Assembly (NCBI RefSeq): GCF_011386835.1
Contig: NC_088809.1
Span: 25,241,067-25,305,066 of the forward strand
Reading direction: 5' to 3'
Length of the DNA stretch: 64,000 nt
DNA from: Chrysemys picta bellii
Taxonomy: Eukaryota > Chordata > Testudines > Emydidae
In this document: positions 1-11,802 of the stretch, one piece after another
Position numbering within the stretch: position 1 is the stretch's first letter
Layout of the letters: every line of letters begins with the position of its first letter
Notes under the pieces: model-generated
What the model saw: the letters and a program-made list of their open reading frames with translations, nothing else
Database searches by the model: none
What the model was told of the DNA's origin: nothing
Made by a program: the position numbers and the translations under genes

Positions 1-1248
1 GCAGTAGCCCCAGAGCCTGTCTGGCAGGCCCCTCAGCAGCAGGAGTGGAACCTGCAGCACTGGCAGCCAGTGGCATGGAGGTAGCTCACTTGCGCAGGGG
101 ACAGAGCTTTCTCAGGGGCCAGGCTGGGACTGTGGAACTCGCTTCCACCGGGACCGAGAACCTCCAGAAATCTCGCCCCGTCCTGCTCCAAGTTGAGGTG
201 CACTGCTTCAGCCTGCCATCCCCAATTGAAACTCAGCACTGCACAGCAGCGGGAGGGGGCCCAGGGCCAATCAGGTCATGAATGCCTCTCTGGAAGACAT
301 CAAATACCAAGGTGATGGGCACAGTGTCAGTCCCTCTTGTGTGTGCGGTTTGCTGGGGCTTGACTTCTTGGAAAGAAGCCCCAGCGCTCACGGACCCAGT
401 GTGCATATCTGCAGGTCACCACAGGTGAGAGGAGAGGGAGGAGGCACTGGGGCCCTACCAGTGGGCTCCCCCGTCTCCAAGATCTGGTGCTTTGGCTGGG
501 CTTTGAGTGGCAAAGGGGAGCTGCTTGGGTGTTGAGTGTGGGCCCCACCCCGGGGGGAATTAGGAACTTTGGCCTGTTCTGTCACTCCCCTCCCCCAGCT
601 CTGGGCTCTGTGGTAAATCCATCCCTCTGTGCATTTGGATTTTCTCTGATCTGCCAATTCTCCAGCAAGATCCTACTGTGGGCCTGTCTCTGGTGATGGG
701 AAGTCACCTGTGCACCATGACCATTGGGGGGCAGGAGTTCTGCGGAAGGGAGCAGGCCCTGCTCACTTCCCCTTCAGGCCAGAGAGTGAATGAGCATGTG
801 GGCTGCCCTGGCCCTGCATGCTCCCCAGAAGGAGACAGGCCCAGCAGTTTGTGACCATGGACAGCACAGACACCAGAGCAACTGTGAGGAGCCTTCGCAG
901 CCACGGCCTGAGTCCGCCTTGTCTGCTGTCTGTGGGGTCGCGTTCCCTAGTGCAGGTTGGGTGTGACACGCCGACCTGTGAGCGTGGTGCTGCTCTGTCC
1001 CCGCTTCCCCTTTGCAAACACGGACACGAGGCACAGGGCACCAGAGTCTGAGGCCCGGTCCAGTTCCCCTGGTGCTGGTACCACTGGTGCACAGTCTCGC
1101 AGGGACTGGAAGGTGCGGCTCTTGGGGCACAGTCTCCCGCGGTTCCACTGCCCTCGTGCCGTCACTCTGAATGCCCCCTGCCCGGCTGGCCTGGCCTCTC
1201 CAGCGCACTGGGGCCGTGCTAACTACACGTGTGTTTCTTGCCTCCCAG
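1..1248 (+). other. SEPTIN4: Septin intron (3' part)
   Basis: The sequence upstream of the 1249 exon is GC-rich, has no long conserved frame and no septin GTPase motif on either strand. It reads as the 3' part of a septin intron. Confidence 0.6.
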
Positions 1249-1348
1249 CAAACTGACGCGGGAAAGCGGGACAGATTTCCCCATCCCAGCTATCCCAGCA
1301 GTGCCGGACTCTGAAACAGAGAAACTCATTCGGGAGAAGGATGAAGAG
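1249..1348 (+). CDS. SEPTIN4: Septin, penultimate coding exon (SEPTIN4-like)
   Basis: This 100-nt internal exon follows a pyrimidine-rich tract and AG at 1247-1248 and is followed by the donor GTGAGT at 1349. It reads KLTRESGTDFPIPAIPAV, then PDSETEKLIREKDEE, which is the hinge and start of the C-terminal coiled coil of SEPTIN4/SEPTIN5-type septins. The KLTRESGTDFPIPA stretch fits SEPTIN4 better than SEPTIN5. Septins are GTP-binding proteins that form filaments at membranes and with actin; this exon encodes only the region after the GTPase domain. The exon starts with the last base of a split codon and ends in phase 0. The GTPase-domain exons must lie left of the window. Confidence 0.87.
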
Positions 1349-2145
1349 GTGAGTGCCGGGGTCGGGGCCTGTGTCTCCTGCCAGGGGCCGCACCAGAGCC
1401 ACTGCCGCATGTGGGAGGCCTGGCTAGAACTGAGAGCTGCACTCTCTCCATGCAGCTGTGCTGGGCTCTGGTCCCCTCGCTCTCCGTGGCAGCACAGGCA
1501 GCCTGCAGCAGGGCCTGACACACTCCCCGCTTTGCATATTTCCACTCCCCTCCCACTGGAGGAGCTAACAGAGTCCAGCTCCATCCACAGTGCAAAGCTG
1601 TCCTGCAGCCATTACCACCTCCCTGGGTCTCCCTTGCGCAGATCTGGGCTTTGGGTTCTTTTCCCCCAGAGCAATTAGCTGCATCCTTTGAAGGTCGAGT
1701 TTGCTCTGTCCATGGTGCTAACCGGCCCATTTTGCTGCCCTCGCTGGCCCTGGCACACCCCGAGGCTGGCGTGCTCTGCACATTCCAGGGACCTGCTGCC
1801 TTCTGCCAGCTCAGGACTGAAGATATGAGCTAAAGCCAGACCTGGCCTGGGCCCCTTCTGCCTCACCAGCCCCTCCTTCCTCGCTGCATTGCTCTAATTA
1901 ACTCCTGCTGCTGGAGTTCCCAGGAGAAACCTCGTTCTCTGTATTCCCATGGCTTTGCCTAGAGGACGAGTCTCCTGTGTGTAACTCCCACTGGCTGGCC
2001 CAAGGGAGCACAGCGGTTGTGTCCCAGCTGGCACTGCCCTGGGGAAGCTCACAGTGCTGCAGTCCCACTCTCCGAAGCAGAATGCTGAGTGCCCAGGCAA
2101 GGGGCTGCGGGGAGCTGGCCCTCACGTGTGTTTCTTTCGTTTCAG

Positions 2146-2205
2146 TTGCGGAGGATGCAGGAGATGCTGCAGAAGATCCAGAGGCAGATGAAGGACTCCC
2201 ACTAG
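2146..2205 (+). CDS. SEPTIN4: Septin, last coding exon (SEPTIN4-like)
   Basis: A strong acceptor (TTTCTTTCGTTTCAG) precedes a 19-codon exon, LRRMQEMLQKIQRQMKDSH, then TAG at 2203. It joins in phase 0 to the exon ending at 1348 to give REKDEE-LRRMQEML, the heptad-rich septin C-terminal coiled coil. The final residues differ from mammalian SEPTIN4 as I recall it, which is normal for this tail. The 3' UTR runs to the AATAAA at 2379. It is the only conventional single-copy gene in the window, so it anchors synteny: the fibrinogen-related cluster lies downstream of it. Confidence 0.88.
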   Translation: MRRMQEMLQKIQRQMKDSH

Positions 2206-2378
2206 CCACCACATTCCCCTCCAGCTCCCGCCCCACTCAGACCAGAAATGTTTACATCAAACCCCAGCCATCAAAGCCAGCTCTGCTACTCGGTACCAAC
2301 AGCGCACCTAGCACCTTAAGCTGATGCGATACGCCTTATTATGGACCCTTGCTGCGCTTTCCTCAGCGACCTACAGGA

Positions 2379-2384
2379 AATAAA
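2379..2384 (+). terminator. Polyadenylation signal of the septin gene
   Basis: AATAAA lies 174 nt after the septin stop codon, with GC-rich and then C/T-rich sequence downstream. It gives a short 3' UTR of about 200 nt. Confidence 0.75.
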
Positions 2385-2399
2385 GGCTGACCCGCACCA

Positions 2400-3594
2400 G
2401 AGCTTCTGCAGCCACCCTCCCCATGCCTCGGACTCAGCCTGCTTCCTTGGCAAGGCTCCTGCAAACCCAGCCTGGCCCGCCTACGGCTGCCGGCAACGCT
2501 TCCCCATGGTCTGACTGAGTCAGGCCCAGCCACTGGGCTGCTTCCCGCGTGTTGAATGTGTGCAGCCGCCTGTCTGTGTGCAGAGCCCCCCCTCTCCACA
2601 CCGTGCCGGGTTTCACACATTTTCCCCTCAAGGCTCCTGCACAGTTGGGCCCCAGACGTGGCTGATTGGTGCAGTGCCGTGGCCATGGCTGTGTGCCCAG
2701 ATTGCTCCCCAGCAGTGTGAGGAGCCAGTGAAATCAGCATTTTGCAGCAGTTCCGGAGCAAAACTTGCAGTCCCCGAGGCAGCCTGTGGCCTGGCAGCTC
2801 ATAGAATAGCAGGGTTGGAAGGGACCTCAGGAGATCATCTAGTCCAACCCCCTGCTCAAAGCAGGACCAATCCCCAGACAGATTTTTGCCCCAGATCCCT
2901 AAATGGCCCCCTCAAGGAGTGAGCTCACAACCCTGGGTTTAGTAGGCCAATGCTCAAACCACTGAGCTATCCCTCTGCAGGGTGCTCTGCTCTGCTCCCA
3001 AAGCATGAGCTGCTGCCCCAGAGCCCTGCCCAGGCAGACTGGATGTACAGGATGTCGACACAGCAAGCGAAGGGGTAGCAGAGGTTGCATGCCCCTGTTA
3101 GCGTCAGTCTAGCTAGCATGAGTAATGATGGCAGCACAGGCTTCGACATGGGCTAGCCACCCAAGTAAAGCCCTCCCAGGACGCTGGGTCCATACTCCAG
3201 TTAGCTTCATTTCTCGTTACCCACCCTCGCTAGATTAAAACTAGTGTGGGTCTGTGTCCCCAAGCCACAGTCATACACAGCTTGCTGGGTGCCTGTAGCC
3301 TCGTGAGCCCCCTCCCCCAGCCACCAGCTGAGAGCCATCCTCAGGGACCTACCCAGGACTTGGGACGGGTGGGCCACATTCTGTTCTCTCCTACATGTGC
3401 TATGCTAGTGAAGCCAGTGGGCTCCATGCGTGGCACTCAGAGAAGAGTGTGGCCCAATGGCCCTTGTGGGAGAGGAGCAGAGACGATAGAAACAGTCCCA
3501 GTGCCACAGAACCCGTGTCCCATAGTGGTAAATATGCTCAGGAACTCCCCTTCCTCAAGGGACTGAATGTCAGGATCCTCCAGTGCCCCCCGTC
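2400..3594. other. Intergenic, downstream of septin
   Basis: Apart from the SINE at 2799-2976 I see no coding exon, RNA gene or further repeat family here. Confidence 0.5.
2799..2976 (-). repeat. tRNA-derived turtle SINE (polIII/SINE with CR1-like tail)
   Basis: Read on the minus strand it starts with GGATAGCTCAGTGGTT (an A-box-like tRNA start), has a B-box-like GGTTGTGAGCTCAC, then a body with GGGGGCCATTTAGGGATC. It ends in the CR1-like tail GGTCCTGCTTTGAGCAGGGG ... CCAACCCTGCTATTCTATGA. A tRNA-like head joined to a CR1-like tail is the known architecture of the cryptodiran polIII/SINE. Four other copies or parts are in this window. Confidence 0.8.
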
Positions 3595-3596
3595 TA

Positions 3597-4686
3597 GGGT
3601 GACCAGACGTCCCGATTTTATCGGGACCGTCCCGATATTTCCTTGTTTGTCCCGCGTCCCGACCGACGTGCGGTCGGGACAACCGGACAAACAAGGAAAT
3701 GCCCCGAGCCTCGAGCCCGGAAGTGCTCGCGCCCCCCCCCCCTGCCCCGACTCCGCCCCCTCCTCCCCCGATTGGCTCCCTCCCCGAATCCCCGCCTCTT
3801 CCCCGGGCTCACCATTCCCCCTCCCTCCGCAAGTGCTGGAGGGAGGCCCGGGAGACTCAGAGGCAGCGCGGGGCCGGGGTGAGTAACAGTCCGGCCTGGC
3901 CCAGTGCAGGCAGGACTCAGTTGGGTGGTTGGGAGAGGAGGGGGGCGACCCGCGGGGCCAGGCGACAGGGGAGGAAGCGGCCATGGCGCTCGGCGGCTCT
4001 GGCGCCCCCGAACCCCCCGAGCCGGGGCCTGCAGCAGCGCGTACGCTGGGCCCAGCCCCTGGCTAGGCACGTCTGGGCTGCCCAGCTGGTGCTATCGCGC
4101 GGTGGCCCCGGGGTGGAGGCATCGGCCGCCCAGCCCCGTTTGTTCCCCTGCGGGACGGGGGGCTGGGGCCTGCTGCCCCCACTCCGGGGCCGCCGCGCGA
4201 TAGCACCAGCTGGGCAGCAGCCCAGACGCTGGCCAGGGGCTGGGCGCAGCGTGCGCGCTGCTGGGTCCCCGCAGCAGGCCCCGGCTCGGGGGGTTCGGGG
4301 GCGCCAGAGCCGCGGGCGCCAAGCTTGGCCATCGGCCGCTTCCTCCCCCCGCGGCAGTGGGAGCTGCAGCAGCGGCTGCTCCCGAGTCCCGCTGCCCGGG
4401 GGGGAGAACAGCCGCCTCCTGGCCCCGCGGGCCGCCCCCCTCCTCTCCCTACCGCCCGACTGAGTCCTGCCTGCTCGGGGCCAGGCCGGACTGTTACTCA
4501 CCCCGGCCCGCGCTTCCCCTGAGTCTCCCGGGCCTCCCTCCAGCACTTGCGGAGGAAGTTTTTGTTTTTTTTTTTTGGCCCCGCCCCCCGCCCACGTCAC
4601 CCCCCCCGCCACGCCCCGCCCCCCCCCACGTCACCCCCCCCCCCCCCCCCGCGTCCCGATATTTGTCTTTGGTGATCTGGTCACCC
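3597..4686. mobile_element. GC-rich fold-back DNA transposon with TA target duplication
   Basis: The element is bounded by TA at 3595-3596 and 4687-4688 and by inverted ends GGGTGACCAGA / TCTGGTCACCC. Inside, about 3815-4120 is the inverted complement of about 4185-4555: the run GGTGAGTAACAGTCCGGCC near 3880 reappears inverted near 4485, and CAGCTGGTGCTATCGCG near 4083 reappears inverted near 4200. The centre lies near 4140. A second small hairpin sits at 3636-3702. No transposase frame is present, so it is non-autonomous. The terminal motif is shared with three short MITEs in this window. The very high CpG content is transposon sequence, not an obvious gene promoter. Confidence 0.8.
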
Positions 4687-4688
4687 TA

Positions 4689-6163
4689 CCCCCGTCTGCT
4701 CTGCTAATCCGGGTGTGGCCAGGCAGCATCTCCCTGACCAGCCACTCCCCCAGCAGGGCAGTGAGAAACACACGCTGTGTGTGCGAGCACAGGGCTGGTG
4801 CTGCACTGCTCACACATGCACACACACACTGCAGAGCCCTGACCTGGCACAGGTGCCTACGCACACATACAGCAGGCACCAGGTCCCTTCCTGACATGTG
4901 CACACAGACACTGCAGGGCCCCTCCTCTCTCCTGTGAGCTGGGTGAAGGGGGCAGGAAGGCAGCATTTCATTGTGAGTTGTACATGGCAGTGCACAAGGA
5001 GATCCCTGACGCTAGGCCCTCCCAGAAATCCCCTGACCGGGCAAGTTGCCGTTCTCTGCCCTGTTTCAGCTAGTGCCCTTGCCTCGTTGGGAGAGGCTCG
5101 AAGAGCCTCCATTGGCCACGCTGGAGGTTAAGGCCCCATTTCCAGTCTCCCTTCCCCCAGGGTGCTGTACACCAGTCCAGGGACACAGCAGCTGACCGCT
5201 CCCTGTAACCCCCCCTTGCTGATTGCGGACTCCACCTTGCAAGGAGCGTGACTGTAGCAAACTGGTGGGTGAGGCCACAGACTCACAATGTCCAGAGTGG
5301 ATTTCTCAGCATCACTGCAAAGAACAGGAACCAAGAAGACCTGGATGAGCTCACCCTCCCAGCCAGCTTTGGCAACAAGGTGGGGCCTGGAGACTGGCCA
5401 AACCATTTCAAGGACAGAAGCAGCTTTCATCTATCCACACCCAGACCTCCACTCTCAGTGTCTTCTGCATTGTCTCGCAAAGTCTCTTACTAAATATCAC
5501 TCACAAACACAATGGAAAACCCCTTTGCCTCAATCCAGATTAAAGACCTGCCTCAATGGTCCTCATGGAGCTTCTACCCCCTACAACTGACTTCTCGAGA
5601 TGTGCCCGGAGAGCATTCCTCATTCAGACGATTGGTATTTCTATCCTACTGGGACACCACAGATGGAGAAACCAGTTTGAATAAAATAGACTGACTTGAA
5701 CCTTTGCCCAAAACTTGAACCAAACCTTTTGAGGGCTTTCCACACTTGCGTGGCAGCCTGCATTCTGCCCCGAAACAGAGGTGTTGAAGAATGGAGAGGA
5801 GCATTGTCCTGACAGCATCTCCAGCCCAGCAAAGCAAAGAAGACCAGAAATCTCCTGAGGAAGCTGGTTCTTGTGAGTCATCCAGCCTAACTTTGCAGAC
5901 TCACTAGGTTCAAGGTAGTTTAGATAAATTCTGAGAAGCTTCCACCCTTTGGGGTGTGTCACTTTGGGGCACAGTCCAGGTCCTTGAGGTGTTCCCATCA
6001 CTTTCTCTGCATCCTGCCTCTGTCAGATGATGACCAATGCCATCTGGAGAAAGATGGGTGATTCTTGTGGGTGTCCCTGTGTCACGTCAATCTCCATGCG
6101 CAGGCCCTGCACCAGCTGCAGTCTCTGGTTCAGCATCCCTTTAGCAAAGAGTTCAGGGTCTTC
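4689..6163. other. Intergenic, no recognisable gene
   Basis: A CA-rich stretch lies at 4800-4910. The reading KTWMSSP / DLDELTLPASFGNKV around 5330-5380 ends at a possible GT donor but has no convincing acceptor or homology, so it is not called as an exon. Confidence 0.4.
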
Positions 6164-6690
6164 CCTTGGAAGAGACCTCAGGAGGTAATCTAGTCCAGTC
6201 CCTTGCTCAGAGCAGGACCAACCCCATTAAATCATCCCAGCCAGGCCTTGTCAAGCCGGGCCTTAAAAATCTCTAAGGATGGAGATTCCACCACCTCCCT
6301 AGGTAACCCATTCCAGTGCTTCACCACCTTCCTAGTGAAATCGTTTTTCCTAATATCCAACCTAGACCTCCCCCACTGCAACTTGAGACCATTGCTCCTT
6401 GTTCTGTCATCTGCCACCACTGAGAACAGCCGAGCTCCATCCTCTTTGGAACCCCCCTTCAGGTAGTTGAAGGCTACTATCAAATCTCCACTCTCTCTTC
6501 TGCAGACTAAACAAGCCCAGTTCCTTCAGACTCCCCTCATAAGTCATGTGCCCCAGCCCCCTGATCATTTTCGTTGCCCTCCGCTGGACTCTCTCCAATT
6601 TTTCCACATCCCTTCTGTAGTGGGGGGCCCAAAACTGGACGCAATTCTCCAGGTGTGGTCTCACCAGTGCCGAATACAGGGGAATTCTTC
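6164..6690 (-). repeat. CR1 LINE, 3' fragment
   Basis: Minus-strand translation gives the end of CR1 ORF2: [38 protein letters not shown] and [20 protein letters not shown]. The typical CR1 3' end follows. It is 5' truncated and carries frame-breaking changes. Confidence 0.9.
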
Positions 6691-9600
6691 AGCTTCTTGT
6701 GTCTGGTGCTCAAGTACTATGGCAATCAGCTCCTTTGAAATGCCAGTGTATTAATTAGTTCCATCAAAAATGTCCATTGAAACAAACGTTCAGTGACCAG
6801 TGGGGAAGGCTTTCCTGAACTTCTTAAGCGCTGTGTGATTTCTGAGCAGCTTGGCTCAGACCGGCGATCCCTTCCCACTAGCCATTTTCAGCAACAAAGT
6901 TCCACCCGAGTGAGCATTAGTCCTAAGCAACTATCCTGTACAACTGACAATAGCAATTCCCACTCTACGCACAGTATCATTACCCCAGTGAGAGTGCTCT
7001 GCAGAGCAACTCCAGCTAGAGGCAGTCCTGGGTTTGAACAATCAGACTCCAGGTGGCAAAAGAGTCCCTTTCTGGTTTTGTAGCTCTCAGGTTGAGCCCT
7101 CTGAGGGCATTGCATCTGCCCCTGCACAGCTGACCTCACTTAGCTGCCCCCTCTCAGCGGAGGAGCCATTGAGGAACATAGAAAATGCGGATGCGCCAAC
7201 CAGAGGCTGTGCAGTGCAAGCCCATTCCTTCTCCGTACAGACCAGCTGAGAGCTCTGAATAACACTCTGCGAGTCCGGCAGCTCTAGAAGTCACCTCCAT
7301 GCTGTCTCCTACAAGGGATGTTTGCATGAAAGCAGGCTCATTAGTGTTTATTCCCCAGAAGTAGTGAGCACCCTCTGTGTGACATCATGATCATCTCCAT
7401 AGCAACCACTGTGATGTCACACACAGAAGAATCTGGGGAACAAGAAGCAGCCCATGGATGCTTAAGCCCCAGTGGTCCTGTTTGTATGTAAAGGTCCTAA
7501 TAAGCAAGGGCAAGAACCTTCTGCCCAATGTGACAGCTACATGTCTGCTTCTTAGTAGGGTGCCAGACCAAGCTAAGGTTCTTTGAAGGCATCATTCATG
7601 GGAAGGGGCAGTTTCCTAGGCCTAACTGGGCTTCATTTCCCTTAGTGCCACCTTTAGGAAATGGCTGAGTTCTGCTGGGAAGTTCGAATAGGTGGCCTGC
7701 TTTCCTCCAACAGCCATGTCCCTGCTCCCGGTCTCGTTGCCACTGAAGCTCGCAGCCCGCGTGCTAGACTTCCTGCTCCTGTGCAGGGCAGGATGCAACA
7801 GAGAAGCTTCCTGCCACTGGCGTGTGTATTTGTGCAGATAAGCTCACCACCCACCCAGATCCCATCCCTCCCATGCCGGATGGTCAGAAGCTGAGCTCAA
7901 GTCTGACTGGTGGGCTACCCCCTTCTCTTCTGCCTTTTGCACAGTTTGCTTTTCACTCAGTGACATGTATTTGTCTCCAAATACTGGCTGCTTTTGCACA
8001 TTCTAGTTCAACACCATTTTCCATCGCAGGCTACATCAAAGCTGTGAGCACTTGCCAGTCAGCCTCCTGGCCACAGGATTTCTGAGACGCAAATGACACA
8101 CTGTCTCTCCAGGTGTGCTGGACAGAGTTGCAATAGGAGGAAAGGAAGCTGTTTCTTTCCCCTGTAAGCTCAGCTCAAACTGTCTCCCTGCCGCCCTTCG
8201 CTGTAGTCAGTATAGGTCAAAGCAGCTTTTTCTAGGACGTCTCCTGTGCTGGGCGAGAGGTCTGTAGGTCATGCCACACTCTGAGGGGACAGGTCTGGCT
8301 AGTCTGATAGAAGCAGGGCATTGTGGGAAAACTGTACCACGTCATGAGTGATTTGCATTCCTGAGTAGGCTAAAAAGCCAGAGGGTCTCTTCTCCCTGGC
8401 TGTGTGAGGGACCATGCAGCTGTCCAGGGCAGGAGAGCCCCACCAGATGGATTAGTGCTTTCCATTTCCTTTTTTATCTAGCTATTTTCTTACAGAAATA
8501 CCTATCTTTGCATGATTGTCAGAGAGGCATTTATTAAAGTATATAAAGAATATAGGTTTATAAAATCGTATAGCTCTAGTGCAAATATTTTTATCCCTCC
8601 ACAAAGTTCTCAATAAATTTGGCTGATGTGAATTACCTCGGGGGGGACCTCTTGTAACAGGAACCTGGCATGTGTGTGTGTATGTGTGTAATCATAGGGG
8701 GTGTGTGCGCACGAGGTGTGTTTGTGCTAAGGTATGTGCCAATGAGAAGGATTCCATGTTAAAAGTTACTATCTGTCTCTAGGTTTTGGCATGACAGAAT
8801 GCAGGCCTTGGGCTGGGCGACCGGTTTGTAACAAACAGCTCAGTGGATGGATTTGGCCCATATTTTGGTTCCAGAAGACTAGGTTCTGATCCCCTGGCTC
8901 ATGGTGACTAGTGCCTGACTCCTTGAATAGCCCGTTACACCAGCGTAAGAAGCTAAGGGGATCAGACTGGCCCAAACTGTTCACAAACATTGATTTTTCC
9001 TATTTTTTTTTATTTTAATTGTTTGATGAACACTTTATGCAAATGAATTCCAGCCTCTGGGGTGTTTGGGAACCATGGCTGAGACTTTCAATGTAGCCAC
9101 AGGGATTTAGACACCCAAATCCCATTTAAACAAATGGGATTCGGGCAGTTTTGTGTCCATTGTGGGTCTTCCTTTGTTGTTAACCCCTTTGTGTGACCAG
9201 TCCCCTCCGATCAGGCCTTTTGGGAGGAGAAAGGGCCAATTAGGGAGCCACGGGGGGGCTCAGGCTGGAGATGCAACCCCTGACTGGGTGGTGGAGCTGG
9301 TGCGGGCTGGGCTAGAATAAAGCCAGGAAGCTGGTTCCAGAACTGGCTGCAGGGAGGGTAGGAGGGAAGCCAGGAAAAGAGCAGAACCCCTGGGGGCCTG
9401 GCTCTGGGGGAAGGGCAGACTTAGGAAGCCTGTGGGAGGCAAGGGGATGTGTCGGATCTGGAAGCGAGCTGTTCCCCAGAGCAGCCAGGAGGAGGCACCA
9501 CCTGCGGTGAGTGAGAATCCCCGACAGGCCCTCAGCAAGGGTGTGAGCTGTGTGTGGAGCTAGGAGAAGCCGGAGCCATCAGTGGGGGGAACCTACAATA

Positions 9601-10770
9601 CATAGTGTCCTCCCGAGCCACCAGAAACGGGCCTTGCTGGAGACGCAGCGCCGGGAACCCTGCCTGCACCGCTGCAGCCCTAGGGCAGTTCCAGCTGCCT
9701 CTCTGCTCTCAGAATAACAGCTTGGGCTGGGCTCATGCATGGGCCCAGCTGCAAAGGCCTCTGGGCCAGAGGTCTTCCCGGTGCCCACTGGGCAGGGCCA
9801 GCTCACGACACAGCCTGCATACTGTGTTTTACTCGATGAGCACCCAGGCTCCTGTCCCCATGGAGCTGCACTGGGCTGGCACTGAGAGCTGGAGTCACAG
9901 AGGCACTTAGCTGCCTAAGGGAGGTGCTGATGCACTTCACACCACCACCAAACCCTGCAGGCACCTTCGCTCCCCAGGAGCCAAGGTCTTGCAGTAAAAG
10001 TTCCCGAGTGTCTCCATTTCTCCCTCTGGACCTGTGCTCTGCTTCCTCCCTCTAGGGGTCTGGAGGTCTGTCACTCAGCTAAGCCCCAGAGTGAACCACA
10101 CCTGGGGGGAGGAGAGGTGCTTGCCTGCTGGGCCTGATCCGGTGGTCCTGCTCAGAGTCATTGGAGCAGGGTCCTCGCTCTCCCACCAGGCTGCAGCATC
10201 ATTCTCGTGCTCGTGTGCTCCTTCCAGCCCCCCCCCCACTTTCATTATTTAGCCAACATGGAGCAGTCCCCTTCTCATCAGACAGGAGAGACTGGACCCA
10301 GGGCCCAGTTGCAGGCTGGGTGAGTTCACTAACCGCTGGGCCAAGTCTCACAAGGGAGGGTGTCTTCCTCTGCCCTCCCGCCAGCTTGTTGCAAGAGGCA
10401 CCCACCTTCTGGAGCTGTTTCTCAGATGAGATTCACTAGCAGAGCTGGGTGCCTCCCTGCAGCCTGGCCTTCCGGACCTATCTCTGAGAGAGAGATGGGG
10501 CCCAGCACCCCCCCAGGGCAGCTTCTCCCATTGGCTAGCTTAGGCAGCTTCCCACCTATCATGCTCCCTTTCTCAGGAGCCCATCTCACCCCGGGCAGCG
10601 TACAGGGAACCTGGGCACCTACCATGGGCTCGTGGATCACAGAGTGAGCCAGTGATTTGCTAGGCACCTAACAGGCAAGCGGTGTGATGCTGTTGCAACG
10701 CCCACATCCTTTTGTGGGTCCAGGCCTGAACCCTTCCCACATACAGCACAGCAACATTTTGTATTTCAAT
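6691..10770. other. Intergenic, no recognisable gene
   Basis: Four kilobases without a supported exon. An AT-rich patch (8460-8640), a TG-rich patch (8668-8720) and a poly-T run near 9003 are the only compositional features. Confidence 0.45.
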
Positions 10771-11575
10771 TAGGGCTGTCAATTAATCGCAGTTAAGTCA
10801 AGCGATTCACTAAAAACAAATTAACTCAATTAAAAAATTAATTGTAATTAATCGCCGTTTTAATCTCGCTGTAAAACAGAATACCACCTTACATTTATTA
10901 TAAATATTTTTGATGTTTTTTCTACATTTTCAAATATAGTGATTTCAATTACAACACAGAATACAAAGTGTACAGTGCTCACTTTCTATTATTATTTTTA
11001 TTACAAATATTTGCACTATAAAAAAGAAACAAAAAATATTTTTCATTTTATCTCTTACAAGTATTGTTGTGCAATCTCTTTATCACGAAAGTACAACTTA
11101 CAAATGTAGAATTTTTTTTGTACATAACTGCACTCAAAAAACAAAACAATGTAAAACTTTAGAGCCCACAAGTCTACTCAGTCCTACTCCTTGGTCAGCC
11201 AATTGCTAAGACAACAAGTTTGTTTACATTTATGGGAGATAATGCTGCCTTCTTCTTATTTACAATGTCACCTGAAAATGAGAACAGGAGTTCACATGGC
11301 ACTGTTGTAACAGGTGTTGCAAGGTATTTAGGTGCCAGATATGCTAAACATTCTTTTGTTTATCTTTTTTTACAGTGCAAATATTTGTAATCAAAAATAA
11401 AAAAAGAAAGTGAGCACTGTACACTTTGTATTCTGCCTTGTAATTAAAATTAATGTATTTGAAAATGTAGAAAAACATCCCAAAATGGATATAATAAAAT
11501 TCACTGGGTGTATTCTGTTCTTGTTTCACAGTGCGATTAAACACGATTACTGTTTTTAATTGTTTGACAGCCCTA
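10771..11575. mobile_element. Non-autonomous hAT-like element with long inverted ends
   Basis: The ends TAGGGCTGTCAA (left) and TTTGACAGCCCTA (right) are inverted repeats, flanked by the near-perfect 8-bp duplications ATTTCAAT (10763-10770) and ATTTCAAC (11576-11583). The terminal sequence and 8-bp duplication point to the hAT superfamily. Further inside, GAATACAAAGTGTACAGTGC (near 10960) recurs inverted near 11415, so the inverted arms are hundreds of bases long. The body is AT-rich with no transposase frame. Confidence 0.8.
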
Positions 11576-11802
11576 ATTTCAACCACACTGTACTTCTCCC
11601 CAGCCCTCTGTCCCCTCTCCTCATTCATCACCGGTATTGTCACAAACCGGGCAGACATTACGTGTGTATGTGTAGGATTGTACAGCCGTCAGGAAAGGCA
11701 TGGTGGGTTCCCCATAATAGTCTTGACTTCAGGGTGCCAGCTGTGGGCCTAGCCAATACTGTGTTATTAAGCACTGTCCCATGTTAAGCACTATTCACTG
11801 GA

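Noticed and set aside
3700..4560. CpG-rich segment with long open frames on both strands, resembling a CpG-island promoter or gene
   Set aside because: It is the palindromic body of a TA-flanked transposon; the frames are GC-rich mirror images with no start, splice or homology support.
4560..4655. C-rich run that could be a gene-associated G-quadruplex
   Set aside because: It is part of the right arm of the fold-back transposon; no gene is near it.
5248..5493. Possible exon reading DLDELTLPASFGNKV with a GT following
   Set aside because: No acceptor of quality, no continuation and no homology I can name.
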